Shown: in pieces, positions 32,294 through 41,422 of the stretch | Layout of the letters: the number at the start of each line of letters is the position of its first letter | Position numbering within the stretch: position 1 is the stretch's first letter | NCBI RefSeq assembly: GCF_024693525.1 | Contig: NZ_JAILKR010000034.1 | Span: forward strand, 1-42,883 | Length of the DNA: 42,883 nt | DNA from: Selenomonas sp. | GTDB taxonomy: Bacteria > Bacillota_C > Negativicutes > Selenomonadales > Selenomonadaceae | Reading direction: 5' to 3' | Translations under genes and position numbers: made by a program | Notes under the pieces: model-generated | The model's database searches: none | Told to the model about the DNA's origin: nothing | What the model saw: only the letters and a program-made list of their open reading frames with translations

Positions 32294-35200
32294 ATGCGTG
32301 GGGATAAAGAGATGAGACAAATTGCTCTGCGAGTCAGCATTGCGCTGGCAGCGGGGATGTTTAGTATTGTGCCGGTGGTGCATGGGGCACCGGTGGGCGG
32401 CGTGGTCAAGCATGGCGATGTTGATATCAAAACCTATGATACTACCACAAAAACATTGAATATAAAGGATAATGCCTCCGGGATAAATCACAATAATGTT
32501 ATTGATTGGCAGGATTTTTCCGTGGCCAGCGGGGAAACTGTGAAATTTGATGACGGTGCCAAGACGAACAATTATATGAACATTGTCTCCGGCAAGAATA
32601 CTTCGGATATCAACGGTGCCATTGTTGGCGGCAAGGATGTCTATATCATCAACCCCAACGGGGTTATCTTTGGCGAGGGAGCCAGTGTGGACGTAGGGCG
32701 TCTCTATGCCTCCACACGCTATGTCAGTGTGGATGATGCCGTTGCCGCAGCTACGGCGGGGGATATGACCTCGGTGTTGGAGAATACGACTGCCGGTGTA
32801 GCCACGGATATTGTCAATATGGGCAGCATTTCTGCCGATAAGGTGGTTCTGGAAGGGCAGAATATCCGCCTGATAAATTCTGACGATATTTCGGCTGAAA
32901 CCACGAATGTTACTTTAAAGGCAGGCGCAGGTGGTTATATTCATGTGGGAAATTCCACGGGAGCTGATGCGGGCTATGCCACAGCGGCTCTGGTGAAGGG
33001 CAGTTCTGCGGCAGAGGTGGATTATTTTACCACACTGACACCGACTGATGAGGAAAAAGTTGCTGCGCTGGCGGCTGGCAGCGGCAGTGGTGGTTTTTGG
33101 GCTAGAGTGAAAACTACCATAAGTGAAGCACCGGCGAAAAATTATATGCTGGTGGCAGATATTGATGCATCGGATTCTGTCGGGGGGATAACAGGTACAG
33201 ACAAGACAACAGGTGCTTTTTCTGGCAAAATCGACGGAAATTTTCACAAAATATCCAATATTATCTCTGCTCCGGGCTTGTTTCAGGAAATCAGCGGTAC
33301 TGCTGAAATTTATAATATAGGAGTAGCTGATTCAACTTTTACGGCAGTTAAAAGTGATGCAACGGATGGATTTGCCGGTGGCATAGCGGCGCTTGCTGGT
33401 AATGGCGCGAAATTGGATAACGTATATAATGAAAAGTCAACTGTAACAGGCCGCAATACTGCTCATTCTGGTGGTTTGATTGGCGAGGCCAAAGGTGTCA
33501 CCATTACCAATTCCTATAATACGGGTGTCGTATATGCGAATTCTGATGACAGTACCGTTGGTACTGGTGGGGGCTTGATTGGCACGACTGCTGAGAATTA
33601 TGTTGATTCAACAACAGGCGAAACAGTGGTTACAGGAGTCAATAGAGTCAAAGACAGCTACAGCTCGGTTATGTCCGGCGGTGTTGTGGCACAAACTATG
33701 AATGCAGGCAAATTGCATATGTCCAGAGTATACGGTGTGGGCAAGGATGTAGTTGGCTCAGGCTCCATTACGGCAGACGATGTAGAAAATGTATTAATCA
33801 AGACTGCAAGTAAATATAAATATTATTCAGCGGATGGCTCGGGACACGAGACTACTGGTGTCGATATGACCAGTATAGAAGCTTTCCTGACTGATGGTGG
33901 CATGGTTTCATGGGATGGCTATATCTCCAACACAGGCGGTGTGACCACGAGCACGGTAACGATAGACGGGGTGAACTATGGCAAAGTTACCCGTCCTGCA
34001 TGGCGCATTTATGAAGGGCAGGATATGCCCCTGCTTACCTCCCACCTAAAAGGAATAAAAACAACCACTTACAACTATGAGTATTTCACATCTGTCGGCA
34101 AGCTGGATACAGCTGCAATGAAATACAATGACGGTACTAATGGCGGAACTGATATGCCTGCATATACTGCTATGGAAACCGTAACGGTGGGAACGGAGGA
34201 AACAGAAGTTCCTGATGGCCTGCTCTACAACGGCGAGTATCTGAAAATCGTCAACAGCGATAAGACTGCGGCTGCGGTGGATGAAAATAATGCTTTGAAA
34301 GATGCCAAAGTGGCTTTTGCTACTGTAGGCGATACCACCATTGACAATACGCATGTGTTTTATAATGCAGAAACCGAGGACGATACCACCGTCAATGGCC
34401 GCAAGGGGGCTACCTATAAACGCGCAACGGATAAGCAATACGATTTGGCGCTGCTTTATTCCGACCAGGATGGTTATGACCTGTACGGCAATAATATCTC
34501 CATTGCTCCCCGTACCATTAAGGTTAATACGGAAGCACTGGAAGACAGTTACGTGGTTAAGGAATATGACGGTACGGCTGATGTTGATAGCGATGTCTTG
34601 AAGTCCTTGTTCAGCGGAGACAGCAGCAGTTCCACAGGGATTCTGGATGCTGACAAAAGCAAGGTTGGGCTTACCTTTACGGGGGACTCGCAATTTCAGG
34701 ATAAAGACCACCCTGAATATGTGGAAACGGCCGCTGACAGCACCGTAGGCGTGGACAAGAATGTGCCCTTTGATGGGAATATTACGCTGGTCTACGAAGG
34801 GGGTGATTATAAACTGGATGGTGCCACCAGTGGCGATGCTATTCACTTTGAAGGTACATTGAAGGGGGTTATTACCCCGAAGCAAATCGAAGTCGCTTTG
34901 TCTTCTCCTGCTGCGGCTTATACTAAGACCTATGATGGGGATGCAATCGTCAAGAATGCGGATGGTACGGACCGTGCAGTTACATCGGCTGATTTTTCCG
35001 CGATTACGTCTTATCTGGTAGGTTCTGACGCTGTAACCTTAGGCTATGACTCCAAGGCATACTATGTGAAAGAAGCTACGGAAACTGCTGATACGGATTC
35101 CTATGTGGGTGATTATACGGGTAAAGTCCGTTTTGGCGGCTTGGTACTTAATGGTGATGATGATGTAAAGAAGAACTACGTACTGGTGGATAAAAATGAT

Positions 35201-38200
35201 ACCAGCAATGTGCTCTACAGCTCCGGCAAGATAATCTATAAAGATACGGATGGTGTCTGGAAAGAAGGGGAGGCCAAGACCACAGGAGGGGCGTTGTTCT
35301 CCACGGGTGCGAGTGCGATTACCCGCCGTGTTATTACGAGCAATGGTTTTTCCTGGTACAATGATGATACGAAAAAGGATGCCGTGAGGGAATATAATGG
35401 CGGTTATACTTTTACGGCAGATGCGGATGGCATCACGATTGCCGGTAAGTATGTCAGCAATAAAGATGCGGTATCTGGTACGGATTATACCGGCAGTATC
35501 ACCAAGATGCTGGATGATGGTGTGCAGTTTGTTGTGCAAGAGGCAGAGTTTATTACTTCCCTGAGTGATGCTTCGGCAGGTAATGCATGGAATGTTGATG
35601 GTGAGGGAGTGTCTAATGGTGCCAAGGGCATCCGTTATACCATTAAGGTAGAAGGTGCTGCTGCCAGCAATTACTCGTTGGATACATTGGATAATGAACT
35701 TTCCGATGGCCTTGAGGGGCTTACTGTAATTGGCAGGGGAGAAATCACGCCCCGTACCATTAACCTTATCCTCAAAGATACCGCCGATAAATCCAAGAAG
35801 TATGATGGCGATGCGGATGTGAAGCGGGGGAGTGGCACTTCTGCGACCAAGGAGTTTTATTTTTACGCTGACCCGGACAAGAGCAGCCTGAATACAGATT
35901 TTATTATCTATGCAGATGATGATGTAGACCATCATTTCCTGAGCACCGATACAACTGCCAAAATCAAGCTTACCGGTGCATATCAGGCTATGCCTGCGAT
36001 TGATACTGCTGATGTGACAGCTCCTGCGGTAGAGGGCAAGGATGTATATTATGACACCAAGAATGATGAAGTATTGGCGAAAGATATTATCTTCACCGCC
36101 AAGGTGATGGATGGGGATAATGTTTCCAAAAACTATAAGATTGCTACAGGTACATTTGGTGAGGATGGCGAGACGGTGGTTGCTGAAACGACAGATACCG
36201 ATGGGAAAACGGTATTCTCACTCACCGGAAAGGATGCTGTGGGCAAAATCAACCAGCGGGAGATTAGCAGCCTGACCTTTGCATCTGTGTCCAAGACTTA
36301 CGATGGCAGTGATGCTGTTACCAACAGCAAGAGTGCTGATACAGCTACCTTTAAAACGGATGATGTTATCACCATTAATGGAGCGGTGCTTAGTGATGGT
36401 TTAACCTTTGCCGACACCGGCGATTCGGTAGACACGGTATTTAACGACGTGGGCACGGGAGCTTCGGCGCTGATTACGGGGCAGTATGGTGCAGGCACGA
36501 CGCTTGCGGCGTGGGAGCCTGATGAAAACGCCGGGGCGAAGGATGTCAAGTACACTCTGTCTGACGGGCTGCTGAAGAACCATAACTACAAGATGGATAT
36601 TACCGAGGTTATTGACGCGGGCGGCGGCGAGATTGAGAAATTGACCATCAAGGAGTCCGAGGTCAAGGTCAAGCGCAACAGTTCCCCGATTACCAAGGTC
36701 TACAATGGCGATGAATACGTTGCCCATGATGATGTGACGGCAGAATCCTATCTGGATTCGGTTTACGTGGACAAGGATACCTCCAGCGGTACTTTGGCTA
36801 TTGGCTTTACGGTAACAAATGCGGTCTATGATGACGAGCATAGCCATGACTCTGGCGAACAGGGCGTTACCTATACCCTGACCCTTGCCGATACTACCAA
36901 TATCAAGGTGACTACGGACAGCGGCACGGATTTGTACGGTGTGGTTACGAAAACCACGGATGATACCGGTGCCGGCCTCACAGGTGTTATCACGCCGCGG
37001 GGGATTGTGGTCGGCGAAGGCGATATTGTCAGCAGCGTCACGAAGATTTATGATGGTGGACTGACGGTCAAGATTGGTGAAGCCGCAGCCAGCGGTGAAG
37101 CACTGGTTTCTGGCATTAATGAGCAGATTCTGGAAGCTGATTATGCTGACGGTGCTGGGATTGCAAATAACTCCGATGCAGTGTACAGCAATAAAAATGT
37201 CAATGCCATTGATACTGACCTTGATGCAGATACAGGCTTGAAGAAAGTCACCTACAATCTGAAACTGGCTGGTGACACATACCACGACTATAAGTTTGTG
37301 AATGCGTCCGGCGATGAGCTTACCACGCTGTACAAGGGCAACGGCAAAGTTACCCCGCGCAGCCTTACCGTTAGCACCACGGCCATGGATGCAGACACTG
37401 GCTGGCCGGTCAAGACCTATGGCACCTATGATGATGATTGGGCGGACGAAGACACGAAAGTGGCTTCGGTGAAACGCAGTACCATGCCCACTGGTGCTAA
37501 ACTCGACTTTGGCAGTGCGGAAAATAATGCCGTGGTGGACACAGATGTGGATTTGGACGAGTTCGCCGGAGCCTTGAAGGGCTTGTATGGCGAGCGCAGT
37601 ACCGATGACACATTCGTGATTAACGGTGATGTAAATACCTCCGGCAAGGATGTGCAGTACAGCGGCGTAATTGCGGCTCTGGGCGATAATGCGGGCAACT
37701 ACACGGTCGAAGATACGTTCTATGGAAGAGGCAAAATCAATCCGCTGGCACTGACCAGAGACAGAATCAATATTGCTATCGGCACGGCCACGAAGACCTA
37801 TGACAATACCTATACCGTTAAGAAGGATGGCGAGGCAACAACCAGGGACAAGAACTATATCACGACCTTCCAGGTGCAGACTGCTGATGGCGACTGGGAA
37901 GATTTTGGCTACAGCTATGACAGTGCGCTGTATAAGGACGATAGGACCATTACGGCTACTACTGTTATGTACAAGCTGGGGCTGGGCGATATCGAAACGA
38001 ACTACATTATTGATGACTCCCTGTACGAGGAAGATTTAGTAAATGGCTATATCAATGGTTCTGAATGGTGGCAGGAAGCCGCTGGTACCATTACCAAGGC
38101 TACGGTCTATGCTTCACTGAAGGATGAACCAGGCACGGATACGGTGGTTAAGCCTTATGACGGTGATGATGCAGTGACAACTGCGGGCGTGGCAGATAAG

Positions 38201-41200
38201 GTACAGGTTCGCGGACTGTTTGACGATGGCACCAGCTTTACGCCCAGCAATATCCACTATGCGGATGCCAATGTTGGCCGTGATGCAGACGGCAATGTTG
38301 CCGCCAAGGATGTTTACTATGATGTGACCTTGACGGGCGATTTTAAGGACAATTATATTCTGGCTGCTGATACGGAAGCCACGTACACCGCAGATACGGA
38401 TATTAACGGCACCCTGACGGGCAAGGGCATGATTACGCCGCTTTCGATTACGGCAAGTTTTGCCCCTGCAGTGAAGCCTTATGACCCGGATTCGGAGACT
38501 ACCGCAACCGTAAGAGATACTGATAAGGTGATTACCTTTAGCGGTGCCACGGGAGCAGGGGCTATTGAACTGGATTCAACAGCTTTGCATAAAATAATTG
38601 GCACCTATGGTATTCATGACAGCACCAAGGACGCATTTACTGCTGACGGGCATGTATACCGCCCAAGTGCAGATACGGATGAGGTTGGTACGAAGCCGGT
38701 ATTGTATGAGAATATTGCTGCTGCATATCATGATTATATTGCACGCAACATGGATTCTGCCGCCCGCAATTATGAGGTGGCAGATGAACCGGTCTTCTAC
38801 GGTACTGAGCATGGAGATAAGATTACGCCGTTATCCCTTGATACAGTTAAGGCGCAGTGGACGAGTGTGGACAAGACTTACGATACCACGCCGGATGTAA
38901 AAGATCCCAAAGGCGTGCTGAAGCTAGTGGCAACTTCCTCAACGGATGGTGCTACGAAGAATCTCGATTATACTTATAGCACTGCACAGTATAACGATGA
39001 TGCGGGCAATCCTGTCTCGGTGGTGGGCACCTATACGCTGAATTACAATATTACGAAGGTAAAAACCAATCAAGGGGATTATCAGCTTTCCACTGAAGCA
39101 GCTGCAGGTGCAACACGTAACTGGCTGAGCACGGATGCGACGAATAATGTTGGTGGTGCTGAGGTAAAAGGCAAAATTAACCGTCGTGTGCTGACCGTGG
39201 ATACAGATGGTGCGTACTTCCGCAAGATTTATGATGGTGATACTTTCATTGATGATGCCACGACTAAGGAACAGCTTAAGTTTGCTTTTTCCGATGAAGA
39301 TGAGTCAGTTTGGGCAACCGACTTTGGGGATGGCAATGTGGACTACAGCGTCACCGCAACCTTTGTCGGCGCAGAAGCCAGTGCGATGCCGGGAGAAATT
39401 CTGAATGGCAAAGACGTGAAATATACGTTGAAGCTTACGGGGGATAAGAAGAACAATTACACATTGACGGAAGCTACCAAAGATGCTGATACTACTGCTG
39501 TACACGAGCAGTCGGAAACATTGGTAAAGAAGGGGGATATTGAAAAACGTGAGCTGAAGGTGCAAGTGAAGTCTGGTTATGGTTCCGTAGCTGCACGGGA
39601 TTATAATGGTAGTGACGTGGTAGATGGTTTTGGCGGTACCAGCTGGTTTGAATTTGAAGATGCGGATGCAACTACGGGCGTTGTCGGCAGTGAAGCAGTG
39701 AAGATGAAGGAAAGCGTCAAGGCTGCCTATGCCCATGATGGTGATGTAAACCGTGGTAACTACTCGGGCAAAGGAAAGGTTGAGGATGCTATCGTCAACT
39801 TTACCAATTTCGAACTGGATGACAGCCCCGCTAATAAAAATTATTATATCAGCACTGAAACTTTGCAGGGAAGTGGCAGGATTAATCCCTTGACCATCAC
39901 TGTAGATGTGAAGGAGGCGCCGACTAAGGAATATGATGGCAAAACGGATGTAGGAAAAGATAACTGGATGATGGCGTCTGACGACTATCCTGACTACAGC
40001 AAAGTTATTGACGCAGATAAAGATAATGTTAAGGCGTTTATCCAGTCAGCGGATTTCAAAAATCCTAATGCCAGCACGGGGGACAAGGCTTATACCTATA
40101 ACTTGGCTATGGAAAATGGAAACAATTACCAGCTGGTATTGGCTGATGATAGTAAACATACCGCTGAGTCTACGGATGATGGACTGACTTTGGCAGTTAG
40201 TGGCAAGGATGGAACCATTAAACCGCGTAGGCTGACAGCCAGTGTTATCCGCGAGATGACCAAGGAATATGATGGCGACACCAGTGGCACGAAAAATGCC
40301 GAGGCCAATATAAGTTTTGGTGACAGAGTGGTATCTGGTGACAATATCGGACTTACTGCCCAGGCAACTTATGATAATCCCAATGCAGGAATTTCCGAAG
40401 GTTCCAGCGAACTAAGAAAGCATGATGTGATTTATACCTTAAATCTCAGTAATCCAAACTATGAACTAGCAGCCGATAAGGTTACTGGATCTGGCACAAT
40501 TTCCCGTAAGGGACTTAACATTGTGGCAACGCCAGCAAATGTGAACACAGGCGAAGCAATGCCGGAGTTTACCGGTACAGTGGAGGGATTGCTTACTCGT
40601 GACCTAGGCCTGGCTTCCAGCTTTAAATTTGATACTTTGCCCACGACTAGCACATCTGTGATTGGCAGTTATCCGGTATACGGATGGTACAGCAACCGGA
40701 CTTCTGGTAACTTTGGCCTGAACTATACTTTTGACCAGGATGCGTCCAATGCTACGGCCTTTACGGTTACGCCAAGCTCTATTATCAATGACAACCCGGA
40801 TTCCAAGATTACGCCCAATGGGGATATCTACAATCAGATTTCCAAGGATTTGAACAGCGGTTTTGGTGACAATGGGGCCGCGGCCATTGAGTATGTGGAC
40901 AAGAGTGGTAATGTTATTGCTCGTGAAAACATCGATAGTGGTGAAATTCATGGTTCCGGCTTTGACGGCGGTGTTGCCGCGACAGAGTTGGGCAAAGGGG
41001 ACAAATCTTTGGCCACTATCGGCATTGTAGGCGGTGATATTGTGAACCTTGACGGTGCCGATGCTGCCAGCACGGCTAATATTGAGTTGGATGGCAATGG
41101 TTCTATCGTGAATCTGGAAGTATTCTCCATAACCGGTGAGCAGCAGAAAGCTGATGACAATTCTGGGGCGGAAATTGTCAGCACGGATAGTGAAGGAAAT

Positions 41201-41407
41201 CTCACTATGGAAATCCAGAATACGGGCAGTGTCAGCAATGCCACTATTCAGCTAGTGGATGAGTCTGGTAATGTGTTGGAAGAAAATAACGAGGATAAAG
41301 CTGAGAACCAGAAAAAAGAAGGTGAAATTGCTATCGAATCTTCCAATAATCAGAATGATGATGAAATCGAACTGAAGGTGGAGGATGAAGGCGTAAATGT
41401 AGCTTAA
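32294..41407 (+). CDS. Giant two-partner-secretion exoprotein (TpsA) with YDG repeats
   Basis: From ATG 32294, behind GAGGTG, the protein has 3037 residues. A signal peptide ends near VVHG (about residue 31). A TPS (haemagglutination activity) domain follows, with VIDWQDFSVASGETVKF and the hallmark IINPNGVIFGEG (NPNG at 120-123) for export through TpsB. Around residues 340-450 are GLUG-like motifs (GGLIGEAKGVTITNSYNTG). From about 750 to 2700 there are some 16 YDG/MBG-type units of roughly 115 residues, each starting with a pattern like KxYDGD. An MBG-like unit (GLNIVATPANVNTGEAMPEF) and an acidic Asn/Glu tail end it. It has almost no cysteine. It is probably a surface adhesin, with no toxin tip seen. 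The tpsB gene starts 15 bp later. Confidence 0.92.
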   Translation: MRGDKEMRQIALRVSIALAAGMFSIVPVVHGAPVGGVVKHGDVDIKTYDTTTKTLNIKDNASGINHNNVIDWQDFSVASGETVKFDDGAKTNNYMNIVSGKNTSDINGAIVGGKDVYIINPNGVIFGEGASVDVGRLYASTRYVSVDDAVAAATAGDMTSVLENTTAGVATDIVNMGSISADKVVLEGQNIRLINSDDISAETTNVTLKAGAGGYIHVGNSTGADAGYATAALVKGSSAAEVDYFTTLTPTDEEKVAALAAGSGSGGFWARVKTTISEAPAKNYMLVADIDASDSVGGITGTDKTTGAFSGKIDGNFHKISNIISAPGLFQEISGTAEIYNIGVADSTFTAVKSDATDGFAGGIAALAGNGAKLDNVYNEKSTVTGRNTAHSGGLIGEAKGVTITNSYNTGVVYANSDDSTVGTGGGLIGTTAENYVDSTTGETVVTGVNRVKDSYSSVMSGGVVAQTMNAGKLHMSRVYGVGKDVVGSGSITADDVENVLIKTASKYKYYSADGSGHETTGVDMTSIEAFLTDGGMVSWDGYISNTGGVTTSTVTIDGVNYGKVTRPAWRIYEGQDMPLLTSHLKGIKTTTYNYEYFTSVGKLDTAAMKYNDGTNGGTDMPAYTAMETVTVGTEETEVPDGLLYNGEYLKIVNSDKTAAAVDENNALKDAKVAFATVGDTTIDNTHVFYNAETEDDTTVNGRKGATYKRATDKQYDLALLYSDQDGYDLYGNNISIAPRTIKVNTEALEDSYVVKEYDGTADVDSDVLKSLFSGDSSSSTGILDADKSKVGLTFTGDSQFQDKDHPEYVETAADSTVGVDKNVPFDGNITLVYEGGDYKLDGATSGDAIHFEGTLKGVITPKQIEVALSSPAAAYTKTYDGDAIVKNADGTDRAVTSADFSAITSYLVGSDAVTLGYDSKAYYVKEATETADTDSYVGDYTGKVRFGGLVLNGDDDVKKNYVLVDKNDTSNVLYSSGKIIYKDTDGVWKEGEAKTTGGALFSTGASAITRRVITSNGFSWYNDDTKKDAVREYNGGYTFTADADGITIAGKYVSNKDAVSGTDYTGSITKMLDDGVQFVVQEAEFITSLSDASAGNAWNVDGEGVSNGAKGIRYTIKVEGAAASNYSLDTLDNELSDGLEGLTVIGRGEITPRTINLILKDTADKSKKYDGDADVKRGSGTSATKEFYFYADPDKSSLNTDFIIYADDDVDHHFLSTDTTAKIKLTGAYQAMPAIDTADVTAPAVEGKDVYYDTKNDEVLAKDIIFTAKVMDGDNVSKNYKIATGTFGEDGETVVAETTDTDGKTVFSLTGKDAVGKINQREISSLTFASVSKTYDGSDAVTNSKSADTATFKTDDVITINGAVLSDGLTFADTGDSVDTVFNDVGTGASALITGQYGAGTTLAAWEPDENAGAKDVKYTLSDGLLKNHNYKMDITEVIDAGGGEIEKLTIKESEVKVKRNSSPITKVYNGDEYVAHDDVTAESYLDSVYVDKDTSSGTLAIGFTVTNAVYDDEHSHDSGEQGVTYTLTLADTTNIKVTTDSGTDLYGVVTKTTDDTGAGLTGVITPRGIVVGEGDIVSSVTKIYDGGLTVKIGEAAASGEALVSGINEQILEADYADGAGIANNSDAVYSNKNVNAIDTDLDADTGLKKVTYNLKLAGDTYHDYKFVNASGDELTTLYKGNGKVTPRSLTVSTTAMDADTGWPVKTYGTYDDDWADEDTKVASVKRSTMPTGAKLDFGSAENNAVVDTDVDLDEFAGALKGLYGERSTDDTFVINGDVNTSGKDVQYSGVIAALGDNAGNYTVEDTFYGRGKINPLALTRDRINIAIGTATKTYDNTYTVKKDGEATTRDKNYITTFQVQTADGDWEDFGYSYDSALYKDDRTITATTVMYKLGLGDIETNYIIDDSLYEEDLVNGYINGSEWWQEAAGTITKATVYASLKDEPGTDTVVKPYDGDDAVTTAGVADKVQVRGLFDDGTSFTPSNIHYADANVGRDADGNVAAKDVYYDVTLTGDFKDNYILAADTEATYTADTDINGTLTGKGMITPLSITASFAPAVKPYDPDSETTATVRDTDKVITFSGATGAGAIELDSTALHKIIGTYGIHDSTKDAFTADGHVYRPSADTDEVGTKPVLYENIAAAYHDYIARNMDSAARNYEVADEPVFYGTEHGDKITPLSLDTVKAQWTSVDKTYDTTPDVKDPKGVLKLVATSSTDGATKNLDYTYSTAQYNDDAGNPVSVVGTYTLNYNITKVKTNQGDYQLSTEAAAGATRNWLSTDATNNVGGAEVKGKINRRVLTVDTDGAYFRKIYDGDTFIDDATTKEQLKFAFSDEDESVWATDFGDGNVDYSVTATFVGAEASAMPGEILNGKDVKYTLKLTGDKKNNYTLTEATKDADTTAVHEQSETLVKKGDIEKRELKVQVKSGYGSVAARDYNGSDVVDGFGGTSWFEFEDADATTGVVGSEAVKMKESVKAAYAHDGDVNRGNYSGKGKVEDAIVNFTNFELDDSPANKNYYISTETLQGSGRINPLTITVDVKEAPTKEYDGKTDVGKDNWMMASDDYPDYSKVIDADKDNVKAFIQSADFKNPNASTGDKAYTYNLAMENGNNYQLVLADDSKHTAESTDDGLTLAVSGKDGTIKPRRLTASVIREMTKEYDGDTSGTKNAEANISFGDRVVSGDNIGLTAQATYDNPNAGISEGSSELRKHDVIYTLNLSNPNYELAADKVTGSGTISRKGLNIVATPANVNTGEAMPEFTGTVEGLLTRDLGLASSFKFDTLPTTSTSVIGSYPVYGWYSNRTSGNFGLNYTFDQDASNATAFTVTPSSIINDNPDSKITPNGDIYNQISKDLNSGFGDNGAAAIEYVDKSGNVIARENIDSGEIHGSGFDGGVAATELGKGDKSLATIGIVGGDIVNLDGADAASTANIELDGNGSIVNLEVFSITGEQQKADDNSGAEIVSTDSEGNLTMEIQNTGSVSNATIQLVDESGNVLEENNEDKAENQKKEGEIAIESSNNQNDDEIELKVEDEGVNVA
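34540..40500 (+). repeat. Array of about 16 YDG/MBG-type domain repeats in TpsA
   Basis: Motifs mark unit starts near 34559 (KEYDGT), 34925 (KTYDGD), 35383 (REYNGG), 35797 (KKYDGD), 36295, 36698, 37044, 37421, 37795, 38152, 38475, 38874, 39223, 39598, 39928 and 40262. Spacing is mostly 320-400 bp. Many units end in GxITPR or GxINPL before the next begins. The copies are well diverged in DNA sequence. Confidence 0.82.
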
Positions 41408-41422
41408 TGGGAAGGATACAGC

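Noticed and set aside
34046..34885. Several 200-300-aa minus-strand frames within TpsA
   Set aside because: They are shadows of a repetitive Asp/Gly/Thr-rich coding sequence on the plus strand.
34540..40500. CRISPR-like repeat array
   Set aside because: Repeat units are about 350 bp, diverged in DNA and encode protein domains; no short identical direct repeats with spacers exist.
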